From NCBI GenBank assembly GCA_965204915.1, contig OZ242023.1, positions 4,712,001-4,776,000 on the forward strand: a stretch of DNA of 64,000 nt, read 5' to 3'. Under the pieces are notes generated by a model that worked only from the letters and a program-made list of their open reading frames with translations, made no database searches and was not told the origin of the DNA. Made by a program: the position numbers and the translations under genes. The stretch is from HK1 sp965204915 (GTDB lineage Bacteria; Pseudomonadota; Gammaproteobacteria; HK1). Position 1 is the first letter of the stretch, and every line of letters starts with the position of its first letter. Below are positions 42,054 to 50,848 of this stretch, piece after piece.

Positions 42054-42884
42054 ATGAACGACGCACAAAAGGCCCGCTGGTCCGAACGCGCTGCGGTCGC
42101 GGCGGCCTGGGTCGCCGGCATCCTGATGTTCTTCCCCATTTTCTGGATGGCGCTGACGAGCTTCAAAACGGAGCTCGAAGCCATCGCGGTGCCGCCGACC
42201 GTCATCTTCGAGCCGACGCTGGAGAACTACCTGCTGATCCAGGAGCGGACGGACTACACCGGATTCGCCTGGAACTCGATCGTCACCAGCGTCGGCGGCA
42301 CGGTGCTGGCGATGGCGGTAGCGGTGCCCGCGGCGTATGCGATGGCATTCTTTCCGGGTCGCCGCACGAAGGATGTTCTGCTCTGGATGCTCTCGACCAA
42401 GATGCTGCCGGCCGTCGGCGTACTGATGCCGATCTACCTGATCAGCCAGAAGCTCGGCCTGCTGGATACGCGCATCGCTCTGGTGGTCATCTACGCGATG
42501 ATCAACCTTCCCATCGTGATTTGGCTCCTGTTCACCTATTTCCGCGAGATTCCGAAGGAAATTCTCGAAGCCAGCCGAATGGACGGCGCCTCGACCTTCA
42601 GCGAAATCACCGAAATCGTGATGCCGCTGAGCTGGGGCGGCGTCGCTTCGACGGCCCTGCTCAGCATCGTGCTCCTGTGGAACGAAGCATTCTGGTCGAT
42701 CAACCTGACCTCTTCCGATGCGGGGACCCTGACGGCCCTGGTCGCGTCTTTCTCCAGTCCGGAAGGCCTGTTCTGGGCCAAGCTCTCGGCGGTCTCGACG
42801 TCGGCCTGCGCTCCGATCGTCGTCCTCGGCTGGCTCTGCCAGAAGCAATTGGTCCAGGGCCTGACGTTCGGGGCAGTCAAATGA
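42054..42884 (+). CDS. smoG: Polyol ABC transporter permease 2
   Basis: The 276-residue MalG-type permease has an N-terminal span ('AAWVAGILMFFPIFWMALTSFK') and the EAA coupling loop 'IPKEILEASRMDGASTFSEITEIVMPLSWGG' near 170-200. The C-terminus 'QKQLVQGLTFGAVK' is the standard end for sugar permeases. ATG 42054 lies 4 bp after the smoF stop; an earlier TTG at 42039 would overlap smoF and is less likely. It pairs with SmoF. The next gene, an AraC regulator, starts 78 bp later. Confidence 0.92.
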   Translation: MNDAQKARWSERAAVAAAWVAGILMFFPIFWMALTSFKTELEAIAVPPTVIFEPTLENYLLIQERTDYTGFAWNSIVTSVGGTVLAMAVAVPAAYAMAFFPGRRTKDVLLWMLSTKMLPAVGVLMPIYLISQKLGLLDTRIALVVIYAMINLPIVIWLLFTYFREIPKEILEASRMDGASTFSEITEIVMPLSWGGVASTALLSIVLLWNEAFWSINLTSSDAGTLTALVASFSSPEGLFWAKLSAVSTSACAPIVVLGWLCQKQLVQGLTFGAVK

Positions 42885-42962
42885 AATCCTCCGGCGCGAC
42901 CCCGACCGAGCCGGCAGCCGGGGGATCCGCACGCGCCGGCACGCATTCGGCGGAGCCGTGAC

Positions 42963-43880
42963 ATGTCGAGACAGGCGATGCCGATCCAGGCCGAAATCGA
43001 GATCGTGGACCGGGCCACCGAGAGCATCCGCTATCTCGAACACGGGTGGCCCACGAACCTCTGTCGCTGGCATGCCCACGAGGAGTACGAGCTCCACCTG
43101 ATCGTACGGACCCGAGGCAAGGCGTTCGTCGGCGACTACATCGGAGAGTTCTCGGCGGGGAGCCTGTTCCTGACGGGTCCGAACCTCCCCCACAACTGGA
43201 TCACCCACGACATCCGGACGCCGCCGGTCGAGATCAGGGACATGCTCGTCCAGTTCAACAACAAGAGCCTGCGGGGATTGATCGCGGCGTTTCCCGAGTT
43301 CGGCGAGCTGTGGCCGATGCTGGACATGTCGAAGTCGGGCATAGAATTCGTCGGCTTCGATCCGACCGAAGCGCAATCCCGAATGGCCGGCATCCGGGAT
43401 GCGCATGGGGTCGATCGGATCCTCGCCTTCCTTTCCTTCCTGAACGCCATCGATACGCACGGTTCGAAAAAGACCCTGTCGGTGCTGGAATCCCCCCCGC
43501 CGAGCCGCAACAGCCGGCTGGTGCGGATTGGGGAAGTGGTCGATCACATCGTGGACAACTACGCCGATGAGATCTCCCTGGAGGAAGCCGCGAAAATGGC
43601 GGGCATGAGCATCTCGACCTTCTCGAGGAACTTCCGGACGGCCACCGGAAACAAGTTCGTGCAGTTCGTCAACCGGGTCCGTATCGGCCAGGCGTGCGGC
43701 ATGATCCATGCAACCGACGATCGGATATCCGCGATCTGCTACCAGGCCGGCTTCCAGAACCTGGCCAACTTCAACCGGCAGTTTCTCAAGATGAAGGGAA
43801 TGACTCCGACGGAGTACAGGAGGGTCGCCCGCCGCGAGCTGGCTTCTTCCCGGGCAGGCTCGGGCAGGGCCGTCCGATGA
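42963..43880 (+). CDS. AraC-family transcriptional regulator of the polyol operon
   Basis: The 305-residue protein has an N-terminal cupin-like sensor ('WHAHEEYELHLIVRTRGKAFVGDYIGEFSAGSLFLTGPNLPHNW'). Its C-terminal double helix-turn-helix covers about 200-298: 'ISLEEAAKMAGMSISTFSRNFRTATG' and 'ISAICYQAGFQNLANFNRQFLKMKGMTPTEYRR'. This arrangement and position match MtlR-type activators of mannitol operons. It overlaps the dehydrogenase gene by 4 bp (ATGA) and so is produced within the operon it probably controls. Likely binding sites are the TTACTAT repeats near 39533-39555. Confidence 0.9.
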   Translation: MSRQAMPIQAEIEIVDRATESIRYLEHGWPTNLCRWHAHEEYELHLIVRTRGKAFVGDYIGEFSAGSLFLTGPNLPHNWITHDIRTPPVEIRDMLVQFNNKSLRGLIAAFPEFGELWPMLDMSKSGIEFVGFDPTEAQSRMAGIRDAHGVDRILAFLSFLNAIDTHGSKKTLSVLESPPPSRNSRLVRIGEVVDHIVDNYADEISLEEAAKMAGMSISTFSRNFRTATGNKFVQFVNRVRIGQACGMIHATDDRISAICYQAGFQNLANFNRQFLKMKGMTPTEYRRVARRELASSRAGSGRAVR

Positions 43881-45298
43881 ATCCGGGCTCGGCGTATCGG
43901 CTGAAGAGCTCGACCTATGACCGGTCCGGGTGCGGCACCGGTATCGTGCACCTGGGATTCGGCGCATTCCACCGTTCCCACCAGGCGGTCTACATCGACC
44001 GCTACATGCAGGACACCGGCGATCTGCGATGGGGGATCGCCGCAATCAACCTGCGTTCGTCCGACTCCCGTGACTTTGCCCGTGACGCGGACGCTCCCGA
44101 GGGCTATGTACTCAAGACCATCTCGTCGACCGGGGAGATCGAATTCCAGGTGATCCGCTCGCACGTCGATTTTGCGGACTGGTCGAGGGATCCGTCGCGG
44201 GCGGAGCGGATCCTGGCGGAAGCCGGCGTGCACATGGTGACCATCACGGTCACGGAGAGCGGCTATCATCTCGATGACGAGGGGAATCTGGATACGGGGG
44301 ATCCCCTCATCGCGGAGGAGCTGTCCGGGAGGAATCCCAGGTCCGTCTATGCCTGCCTGTCCGCCGGCCTCGGGCGGCGGATGCGCGCGGGCGCCGGCCC
44401 GGTGTCGGTTCTTTGCTGCGACAACGTTCGCCGCAACGGCAGGATGCTTCGGAGGAACCTGGCGTCCTACGTGCGCGCGCTCGGGGACGGGGATCTGGCC
44501 CGGTGGATCGATGCCAACGCCAGCTTTCCGTGCTCGATGGTCGACCGGATCACCCCCAGGCCCGGGCCCCGGCACGTCGAGGAGACACGGAAGCTGTTCT
44601 CGTGGCGGAGCGGGCGCACGGTGATGGCGGAGGATTTCGCCCAATGGGTGCTGGAGGACGATTTCGCCGGACCTCGGCCACGGCTCGAGAAGGCCGGCGT
44701 GACCCTGACCGGGAACGTGGATCCGTACGAAGAAGCCAAGATCCGCATACTCAACGGCGGACACTCCTGCCTTGCCTACCTTGGAGCGCTGGCGGGACAC
44801 CGTACCTTCGATCGTGCGATCTCGGATCCCGATCTGTTCGACCATTTCTGGGGATACGAAACCGAAGAAGTGCTGCCCGCACTGGGCGCGCATCTGCCCT
44901 TCGACAAGGAGGAGTACCTGGCGAAAATCGTCGCCCGTTTCCGCAACCGGCACATAGGCGATTCCCTCGAGCGCATTTGCACGGACGGCTTCGCGAAATT
45001 CTCGATCTTCATCAGGCCGACGCTCGAGGGCTGTTTTGCCGCGGGGCGCAAGCCGCACCGGGGAATCCGATCGGCTGCGAGCTGGTACGTCTTTGCGCGA
45101 AGGGTTCTGAGCGGGAAGACGCCTTTCAATTACATCGAGGCGAGAATGCCCGTTCTCAGGCCGCTGCTGGCCGAAGGGGCGTTCGCCTCCTTCGCCGGCT
45201 CGGAGCTGCTATGGGGAAACATCCCCCGCCGGTATCCCGAGTTCGGGCGCATTCTCGAATCGAAGGTTGAGGAAATGGTGACGACATGGCCGATGTGA
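43877..45298 (+). CDS. mtlK: Mannitol/polyol 2-dehydrogenase (long-chain, MtlK-type)
   Basis: The 473-residue protein has an N-terminal NAD-binding fold ('GIVHLGFGAFHRSHQAVYIDRYMQ', residues about 18-42). The polyol-specific helical C-terminal domain has the catalytic lysine and asparagine/histidine in 'YEEAKIRILNGGHSCLAYLG' near residue 288. 'DNVRRNGRMLRRNL' and 'SFPCSMVDRITPRP' are further family blocks. It oxidises mannitol, sorbitol or arabitol to the ketose in the cytosol. ATG 43877 overlaps the AraC stop. Its end overlaps the ATPase gene by 13 bp, so the genes are translationally coupled. Confidence 0.9.
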   Translation: MNPGSAYRLKSSTYDRSGCGTGIVHLGFGAFHRSHQAVYIDRYMQDTGDLRWGIAAINLRSSDSRDFARDADAPEGYVLKTISSTGEIEFQVIRSHVDFADWSRDPSRAERILAEAGVHMVTITVTESGYHLDDEGNLDTGDPLIAEELSGRNPRSVYACLSAGLGRRMRAGAGPVSVLCCDNVRRNGRMLRRNLASYVRALGDGDLARWIDANASFPCSMVDRITPRPGPRHVEETRKLFSWRSGRTVMAEDFAQWVLEDDFAGPRPRLEKAGVTLTGNVDPYEEAKIRILNGGHSCLAYLGALAGHRTFDRAISDPDLFDHFWGYETEEVLPALGAHLPFDKEEYLAKIVARFRNRHIGDSLERICTDGFAKFSIFIRPTLEGCFAAGRKPHRGIRSAASWYVFARRVLSGKTPFNYIEARMPVLRPLLAEGAFASFAGSELLWGNIPRRYPEFGRILESKVEEMVTTWPM

Positions 45299-46320
45299 AG
45301 ATTCGGGGCGTCTCCAAATCCTATGGATCCGTCGGGGTCGTCCGGGGCGTGGACCTCGACGTGGAAGATGGGGAGTTCGTCGTATTCGTGGGTCCTTCCG
45401 GCTGCGGGAAGACCACACTGCTTCGCATGATCGCGGGTCTTGAAGACATCACGGACGGAACGGTGGCAATCGGGGGCGCCGTCGTCAACGACGTGGCGCC
45501 GTCCAGAAGGGGCGTCGCCATGGTGTTCCAGACGTATGCGCTCTACCCCCATATGACCGTCTACAAGAACATGGCCTTCGGGCTGAAGCAGGCGAAGACG
45601 CCGAAGGACGAGATCGACCGCCGCGTGCGGGCCGCCGCGGAGGTGTTGCAGATTACGGACTACCTGGACAGAAGCCCGAGGAACCTGTCGGGCGGGCAGC
45701 GCCAACGCGTCGCCATCGGGCGGGCCATCGTGCGGGCGCCGGAAGTGTTCCTCTTCGACGAGCCACTCTCCAACCTCGACGCGGCCCTTCGCGTCCAGAC
45801 CCGTATCGAGATCGCGCGGCTTCATGAGCGCCTGGGGACGACCATGATCTACGTGACCCATGATCAGGTCGAAGCCATGACGCTGGCCGACAGGATCGTC
45901 GTCCTGCGGGACGGGAAGATCGAGCAGACAGGGACTCCGATGGAGCTGTACGAACGGCCCCGGAACATGTTCGTGGCGCAGTTCATCGGGAGTCCGAAGA
46001 TGAACTTCTTTCGCACATCCGACGTCGACGCGGGATCCCGGGCACGTCCCGATCGCGAAACGACGCTGGGCGTCCGGCCCGAGCACCTGCGCATCTGCGC
46101 CGAGGCGCCGGCCCTCGTCAGCGGAAGGCTGGAGCTGATCGAGCAATTCGGTGAATACGCCCTCGCCCACCTGATCACCGACAACGGAACGGAGTTCACG
46201 GTGAAGCTCGATCGTCCGCCGTTCGACCGCGTCGGAAAACGGATGAGCTTCGACACCGCGCCCGATTCGATGCACACGTTCGACACGGGGACAGGAGAAA
46301 GGGCGCCGGCGTGCGCATGA
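45286..46320 (+). CDS. smoK: Polyol ABC transporter ATP-binding protein
   Basis: The 344-residue MalK-type ATPase has Walker A 'GPSGCGKTT' (about 38-46), Q-loop 'VFQTYALYPHMTVYKNMAFGL', signature 'LSGGQRQRVAIGRAIV', Walker B 'VFLFDEPLSNLD' and the switch histidine in 'YVTHDQVEAM'. A shortened C-terminal OB-type regulatory domain follows. It powers SmoFG. A 39-bp stretch inside it (46096-46134) recurs at 47993-48031 in the chimeric ORF. The C-terminal end beyond 'FDTGTGERAPACA' is slightly unusual and runs up to a duplicated region. Confidence 0.93.
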   Translation: MADVKIRGVSKSYGSVGVVRGVDLDVEDGEFVVFVGPSGCGKTTLLRMIAGLEDITDGTVAIGGAVVNDVAPSRRGVAMVFQTYALYPHMTVYKNMAFGLKQAKTPKDEIDRRVRAAAEVLQITDYLDRSPRNLSGGQRQRVAIGRAIVRAPEVFLFDEPLSNLDAALRVQTRIEIARLHERLGTTMIYVTHDQVEAMTLADRIVVLRDGKIEQTGTPMELYERPRNMFVAQFIGSPKMNFFRTSDVDAGSRARPDRETTLGVRPEHLRICAEAPALVSGRLELIEQFGEYALAHLITDNGTEFTVKLDRPPFDRVGKRMSFDTAPDSMHTFDTGTGERAPACA

Positions 46321-46532
46321 CTCCGCTCGCGAACGGCGCGGCGGAACCGCTCTCCGCATAGTCCGCAAGGGACGAAGACGAGCAGGAACCCGAGATCATC
46401 GGGGACGTGGAAACACCGATGATTGACGGCAGGGAAGCCAATCGGCGGATCGCGGCGCGAGAGCCCGCCTGGCGAGAAAGAAAAGCTGCCGACCTCGAAT
46501 GAGCTTGCGGTCCGGGTCGGACTCGGGAGCGA

Positions 46533-47992
46533 CGCCGAGCCCTCGCGCCGCGGCCCGGCCTGCGGGTACGCTCGGAACATGACCTCGGGCTGGCCGCGCA
46601 TCGTCCTCCACGCCGACATGGATGCGTTCTACGCGGCGGTGGAGCAGCTCGACCGGCCGGAGCTGCGGGGCAAGGCGCTGCTGATCGGCGGGACGGGGCC
46701 GCGCGGGGTGGTGTCCACCGCGAGCTACGAGGCGCGTCCGTTCGGGGTCGGCAGCGCGATGCCCATGGCCGTTGCGCGCCGGCGCTGCCCGCACGCGATC
46801 GTGCTCCCGCCCCGCTTCGATCGTTACCAGGCGGTCTCGAGGACGGTGATGCGCACCCTCGGCGACTTCTCGCCGCTGGTCGAGCCCCTGAGCCTGGACG
46901 AGGCGTTCGTGGAGATGACCGGATGCGAGGCGCTCTTCGGCGCACCACGGGCGATGGGCGAGGCGGTGCGCCGCGCGGTCCGCGAGGCCACCGGGCTCAC
47001 CGTCTCGGTCGGGGTCTCCACCACCAAGTACGTGGCGAAGGTCGCCAGCGACTGCCGCAAGCCCGACGGGTTGACCGTCATCGGCCCGGGCGAGGTGGCC
47101 GGCTTTCTCCATCCGTTGCCGATCGATCGGCTCTGGGGGGTGGGGCCGCGCACGCGCTCGCGGCTCGAGGCGCGGGGGCTCGACACCATCGGCGACGTGG
47201 CGGCGACCCCGCCCGATACCCTGGAGCGCTGGCTGGGCAGCCTCGGCGCCCACGTGCACGCGCTCGCGCACGGGCGCGACGACCGCGCGGTGGTCCCGGA
47301 GCGGGAGGCGAAGAGCATCGGCTCGGAGCACACGCTCGACGCGGACGTGGTCGGGGAGGCCGCCATCCGCCCCTGGCTGCTGCGGGCCGCGGACACCGTC
47401 GCGCGCCGTCTGCGCGGCGAGGGGCTGGACGCGGCGGGGGTCCGGGTGAAGCTGCGCACGTCGGATTTCCGTCTGCATACGCGGCAAGCCGTACTCGCCG
47501 GCGCGGCCCACGCCACGCGGCCGATCGTCGAAGCGGCGGAGTCCCTGCTCCACGAGTTCGACCTCGGCGCACCGGTGCGCCTCGTCGGGGTCGCCGCGTT
47601 CGACCTCCGGGAAGGGGGCGGCGGCCACATCCGTCAGCCCGATCTGTTCGACGCGCCGCGCCGGGAGCACGACCAGAGGCTCGACCGGACCCTCGACGTG
47701 GTGCACGAGCGATTCGGCGAGGGCGCCCTCACCCGCGCCCGGCATCTCGACGCGGGCTCCCGCTCCGGGCGTTGAACCGTATGTTGAACCGTATGCGGCT
47801 TGCCGTACACGATTGGGGCGGTGGTGCGGTCGCGCGCGAAACGACGGGGAGCGGCTCACGATGGAGCTCATCGGCGGCGCCGGCGTCGATGCGGCAACGC
47901 AGGCCGGCTCGCACGCATCCGCGACCGCCAACGGCGCGACCGCGTCGCGGCTGGACGGAGGCCGGCTCTTCCTGCAGCACGGCCCGATCAAC
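46533..47992 (+). repeat. Large direct repeat, copy 1 (dinB plus 5' UPF0280)
   Basis: About 1,460 bp match 50990-52449 at a constant offset of 4,457 bp with only scattered substitutions. It covers 46 bp before dinB, all of dinB and the first 132 bp of the UPF0280 gene. Both ends are sharp. At the right end the sequence switches at once to a copy of a smoK internal segment. Confidence 0.95.
46579..47775 (+). CDS. dinB: DNA polymerase IV (Y-family), copy 1
   Basis: The 398-residue Y-family polymerase has the catalytic 'VLHADMDAFYAAVEQLDRPELRG' near residue 8 and 'PLSLDEAFVEMTG' near 102. 'VGVSTTKYVAKVASDCRKPDGLTVI' and the helix-hairpin-helix 'PIDRLWGVGPRTRSRLEARGLDTIGD' follow. It copies past damaged bases at low fidelity. 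It differs from copy 2 (51036) at about ten residues. One change alters the beta-clamp motif near the C-terminus from QLDLF (copy 2) to QPDLF here, which may weaken clamp binding. No LexA-type box was recognised upstream. The upstream 258-bp gap after smoK has nothing else. Confidence 0.93.
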   Translation: MTSGWPRIVLHADMDAFYAAVEQLDRPELRGKALLIGGTGPRGVVSTASYEARPFGVGSAMPMAVARRRCPHAIVLPPRFDRYQAVSRTVMRTLGDFSPLVEPLSLDEAFVEMTGCEALFGAPRAMGEAVRRAVREATGLTVSVGVSTTKYVAKVASDCRKPDGLTVIGPGEVAGFLHPLPIDRLWGVGPRTRSRLEARGLDTIGDVAATPPDTLERWLGSLGAHVHALAHGRDDRAVVPEREAKSIGSEHTLDADVVGEAAIRPWLLRAADTVARRLRGEGLDAAGVRVKLRTSDFRLHTRQAVLAGAAHATRPIVEAAESLLHEFDLGAPVRLVGVAAFDLREGGGGHIRQPDLFDAPRREHDQRLDRTLDVVHERFGEGALTRARHLDAGSRSGR

Positions 47993-48049
47993 TGCGCCGA
48001 GGAGCCGGCCCTCGTCAGCGGAAGGCTGGAGAAGATGAGCCTGAAGTGA
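47861..48049 (+). pseudogene. Chimeric ORF: UPF0280 N-terminus joined to an SmoK-like segment
   Basis: The first 44 codons are those of the intact UPF0280 gene at 52318 ('MELIGGAGVDAATQAG' ... 'LFLQHGPIN'). The next 13 codons read 'CAEEPALVSGRLE', which matches SmoK 'CAEAPALVSGRLE' in the same frame and at 38 of 39 bases. A short tail 'KMSLK' then stops. The product of 62 residues lacks the fold and is presumably nonfunctional. It marks the exact breakpoint of the duplication. Confidence 0.75.
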
Positions 48050-48246
48050 GAGAGGGAGAAGGAGCGGTAGGCGGAGTTGGGGAGTGTGTGAGATGTAGTA
48101 GACCCCTTGGCGCCATCGTGGTCGCCCTGGTGGACGGCATCGACGCGCACATGGACGGGCTGGCATGAGCCGTCTTTCCCGGGCGGTAACGCACAAGCTA
48201 CACTCGTCTTCGGGTCTGGACCGGAGCCGACTCCACGGGGAGTGCC

Positions 48247-48534
48247 ATGAACGCCGCGACCTTCGACACTTACGCCGCCGTCAAGGCGCTTCGGGAAGCC
48301 GGCGCCGACGAAGGGATGGCGGAAGCCATCGTGAACACGGCCAGCGCCGCGGCCGGGGCCGGTCATGACGAGCTCGCCACGAAGGCGGACCTTCGCACCG
48401 CAATCGAGCCGCTGGCGACGAAGGCGGACCTCGCCAGCGTGCGCTCCGAGCTCGGAACCATCCGATGGGTTGTCGGCATCCAATCGGCGATCACCGTCGC
48501 CACCTTCGCAATCGTCGCCGCCAAGCTGCTTTGA
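48247..48534 (+). CDS. DUF1640-like small coiled-coil membrane protein
   Basis: The 95-residue product starts 'MNAATFDTYAAVKALREAGADEGMAEAIV' and contains the doubled motif 'ELATKADLRTAIEPLATKADLASVRSEL', a heptad-like coiled coil. It ends in one membrane span ('GIQSAITVATFAIVAAKLL'). This pattern fits DUF1640 / CCDC90-like proteins, which are common as small genes in accessory regions of proteobacteria. The function is not known. A strong GGGGAG lies just before the ATG. Confidence 0.7.
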   Translation: MNAATFDTYAAVKALREAGADEGMAEAIVNTASAAAGAGHDELATKADLRTAIEPLATKADLASVRSELGTIRWVVGIQSAITVATFAIVAAKLL

Positions 48535-49047
48535 GCCGCACCCGGCCGGGGCCTCCGGGCCCCGGCCGCCATCAGCCAGCCGCCCGTCCAGCCCTCGTTG
48601 TCGGCCAGGGTAGCGCCCGGAGCCGGAAGCACAGCCGGGCCGCGCACGCGGTAGCGGCATCTCGCCGTTACCACTCCGGCCCGCACGCCGCCAGCCTCGC
48701 CGAATCGGAGCACGTCGCGGTGCCGAGTCCGCCGACGCCAACTCGCGCTCGACAAGACCTTGCAGCCCGAGCGGCCCCGGTGCGCCGCGCCGGCTGGTCG
48801 AGCGGATCGATGAGAATTCGTGCCGTGTTGAACGGACGCCCACTGCACCGAACCGGTCGGGCCTGCTTCCCGGAGTGGCGGACTTCGGACGATCCGCATG
48901 GGGCGAGGCGGTAGCTGCATGACGTTTTGCAATACGATCCGAGTTCCAATCAGCAAGGTAAGGGGCACTTCGGCATGCGTTTCCAGCTCTATCTGGCTGG
49001 CGCTGCGCGTCGCCGGCTGCCTCGAATTTGTCCGGTAGCACGGCTCC
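48535..49047. other. Non-coding or decayed stretch between duplicated copies
   Basis: About 510 bp contain no frame with recognisable protein. Long frames on the minus strand here are Arg/Ser/Ala-rich and look like chance. Decayed upstream parts of the SMC-like ATPase gene at 49048 would be expected here, but no homology could be read. Confidence 0.4.
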
Positions 49048-49275
49048 GTGTCTTTCGTCGCCGACGATATCCTGAAGACCTTTGACGATTTCCGCGCCGA
49101 GGAGGCCTTCTGCCTTTTCGCCGACATGGCCGTGGAAGGCCAGACGATTCATCTCAGCCACCATCGCCATCTCTGCGACATCGCCCGCGAGGTATGCCCC
49201 GCCGTCCGCATCCACGACCTCCCCGACCCCGCGACCATCCGCGCCGCCCAACCCACCGAAGGAGCCCACCCATGA
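49048..49275 (+). pseudogene. C-terminal remnant of an SMC/YhaN-like ATPase
   Basis: The frame reads 'SFVADDILKTFDDFRAEEAF' then 'CLFADMAVEGQTIHLSHHRHLCDIAREVCP'. This resembles the Walker B / D-loop and H-loop end of large SMC-like ATPases ('PFVADDIFxxFDDxR...THHxHL'). The acidic residue normally after DD in such proteins appears as F here ('DDFRAEE'). The Walker A and coiled-coil parts are missing, so this is a 3' remnant. It overlaps the next gene by 4 bp. Confidence 0.55.
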
Positions 49276-50120
49276 CCGCTTTCTCCCCCGCCGGTTTCCA
49301 GCTACTCTTCCGTAAGTTCCCGCGCACAACCGGCCTCGCTCGCGACGTCGCAGCGATCGATCGGAATCTCTTGCGCGACGAATACGCGGCATTGGTCGAA
49401 CGTGCGCCGCGGCGTGCGGATCGCTGCCTTGCTTATTTCTCGGACGAACGCGACGGAACGCACTCCACGAGCGGACGTAGCGGACGCAACGAAGAGCACC
49501 TCGCCGTCGCCCTTTGGAATCTCGGCGGAAGCTGGCCCCGCGCCGCCGGACGCCCGTTCCGCTTGCTGGACTACCAGTTCCCGCTCAAGGCCCGGCTCAA
49601 CGATGAGGGCATCGGCAAGGTCGATCTGCTCGCCGCCACGGAAAGTGGGCGCCTTGTCGTCATCGAATTGAAGGTCGCGCCGAAAAGCGAAAATGACCGC
49701 GGCGACACGCCCCTTGACGCCCTTGTGCAGGGGATCCGCTATGCCGCCATTGTCGAAGCGAACCTTTCGGGCATCGCCAGGGCAGCGAAAAGCTGCTTCG
49801 GAGTCGAAATCGCGGAGCAACGGCCCATCGTTCAAGTGTTGGCGCCCAAGGCGTGGTGGATCGATTGGCTCGATCTCAAAGGCAGGGCGCGCCGCGTCGC
49901 CGGAAACTGGGAGGCGGAGCTTCGCCGCTTCGCCGGAGATGTCCGGGCTCACCTCGATCTCCCCATCGAGTTCATGGCTCTCGACGACGCTGCCGACTTC
50001 GGCCCCAACCCCGGGAAACCTTCACTGAGCTCCGCCCCCGCCCTCTACCCCGTCCGCCCCGGCGAACGGCGCCCTTTCGGCCCCGCCCTGCTCTGGCGCC
50101 CCGATGGCGACCGTCCATGA
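49272..50120 (+). CDS. PD-(D/E)XK nuclease-like protein
   Basis: The 282-residue product contains 'FRLLDYQFPLKARLNDEGIGKVDLLAATESGRLVVIELKVAPKSEND' around residues 97-143. The D...E-L-K pattern is that of restriction-type and archaeal-Holliday-type nucleases. 'DTPLDALVQGIRYAAIVEAN' follows as the usual helix. It starts within the stop of the ATPase remnant (ATGA). Its stop overlaps the small ribbon-helix-helix gene. An ATPase plus nuclease pair is a typical defence layout, but the ATPase is truncated here. The exact family is not recognised. The C-terminal 50 residues are proline-rich. Confidence 0.6.
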   Translation: MTAFSPAGFQLLFRKFPRTTGLARDVAAIDRNLLRDEYAALVERAPRRADRCLAYFSDERDGTHSTSGRSGRNEEHLAVALWNLGGSWPRAAGRPFRLLDYQFPLKARLNDEGIGKVDLLAATESGRLVVIELKVAPKSENDRGDTPLDALVQGIRYAAIVEANLSGIARAAKSCFGVEIAEQRPIVQVLAPKAWWIDWLDLKGRARRVAGNWEAELRRFAGDVRAHLDLPIEFMALDDAADFGPNPGKPSLSSAPALYPVRPGERRPFGPALLWRPDGDRP

Positions 50121-50251
50121 TGACGATGCTCGGCATTCGGCTTTCCGATGAGCTCGATGCCCGACTGAACGCGGAATCCAGATCCGCCGGCCCGCCGAAG
50201 TCCTCTCTGGTGCGCCAGGCCCTGGAGCAGTTCCCGACAGGATCGGGCTGA
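50117..50251 (+). CDS. Small ribbon-helix-helix (CopG-like) protein
   Basis: The 44-residue product 'MMTMLGIRLSDELDARLNAE' plus 'SSLVRQALEQF' fits one ribbon-helix-helix DNA-binding unit, as in CopG or VapB-type antitoxins. It overlaps the nuclease-like gene in ATGA and ends 21 bp before the BrnT-like gene. It may be an antitoxin or repressor for one of its neighbours. It is short, and its C-terminus looks truncated compared with two-part antitoxins. Confidence 0.55.
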   Translation: MMTMLGIRLSDELDARLNAESRSAGPPKSSLVRQALEQFPTGSG

Positions 50252-50272
50252 TTTAGTGTTGTAACATGAATC

Positions 50273-50536
50273 ATGCTGATCGAGTTCGACGCGGCAAAGC
50301 GCACGGCCACCCTCGAAACCAGGGGTCTGGACATGGCCCGAGCCGGGGAGGTGTTCGCGGGTGCCACCCTGACCGTCGGGGACGATCGGCGGGACTATGG
50401 CGAGGATCGCTTCATCACCATCGGGTTTCTCGACGGCACGATGGTGGTCCTGGTCTGGACGCCGCGCGAGGGCGTGTATCGGATCATCAGCATGAGGAAA
50501 GCCAATGAACGGGAACGAACTCTCTACGGCCCGCGA
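50273..50536 (+). CDS. brnT: BrnT-family toxin-like gene lacking a stop codon at its normal end
   Basis: The frame starts 'MLIEFDAAKRTATLETRGLD', then 'FAGATLTVGDDRRDYGEDRFITIGFLDGTMVVLVWTP' and 'VYRIISMRKANERERTLYG'. This is the full BrnT pattern, an RNase of RelE-like fold. Normally a stop follows at about residue 85-95; here the frame stays open without one through brnA and dinB copy 2 to 52453. The end given here is where homology stops. Ribosome stalling, a fused tail, or a sequencing or mutational loss of the stop are all possible. brnA overlaps in another frame from 50505. Confidence 0.6.
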
Positions 50537-50762
50537 TTCCGACCGGGACGCCGCGCCGGATCTTTCCAGGGACGGCTGGCCGGGGAAATTCGCCAAGGCG
50601 ACGGTTCGCCGGGGCCGGCCGCCGATCACCAAGCCGAAGGTGTCGACGACGATCCGCCTGTCGCGGGACGTGATCGATCACTTCAAGGCCGGCGGTCGCG
50701 GCTGGCAGACTCGGATCGACGAGGCGCTTCGGGATTGGATCGGGAAGCACGGCGCTGCGTGA
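50505..50762 (+). CDS. brnA: BrnA-family antitoxin
   Basis: The 85-residue product ends with the BrnA domain 'KPKVSTTIRLSRDVIDHFKAGGRGWQTRIDEALRDWIGKHGAA', a ribbon-helix-helix DNA-binding fold that also neutralises BrnT. The start overlaps the 3' part of brnT, as in canonical brnTA operons. The N-terminal 30 residues bind the toxin and are more variable. It likely autorepresses the pair. A second set is at 53326-53899 on the other strand. Confidence 0.82.
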   Translation: MNGNELSTARDSDRDAAPDLSRDGWPGKFAKATVRRGRPPITKPKVSTTIRLSRDVIDHFKAGGRGWQTRIDEALRDWIGKHGAA

Positions 50763-50776
50763 CCGTCACGCGCGGG

Positions 50777-50848
50777 TCCATTCCTGCATACACGATGAGG
50801 CGCGGTCACGAAGCGGACCCCGACGAGAACGTTGGTGTCGATGCACAC
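50777..50848 (-). pseudogene. Possible start of a VapC-like PIN-domain gene (remnant)
   Basis: On the minus strand from GTG 50848 the frame reads 'VCIDTNVLVGVRFVTAPH'. It resembles the first strand and helix of PIN-domain ribonucleases (D-T-N-V-L-V). After about 18 residues homology ends and brnA lies on the opposite strand. It is only a suggestion from a short stretch. Confidence 0.25.
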
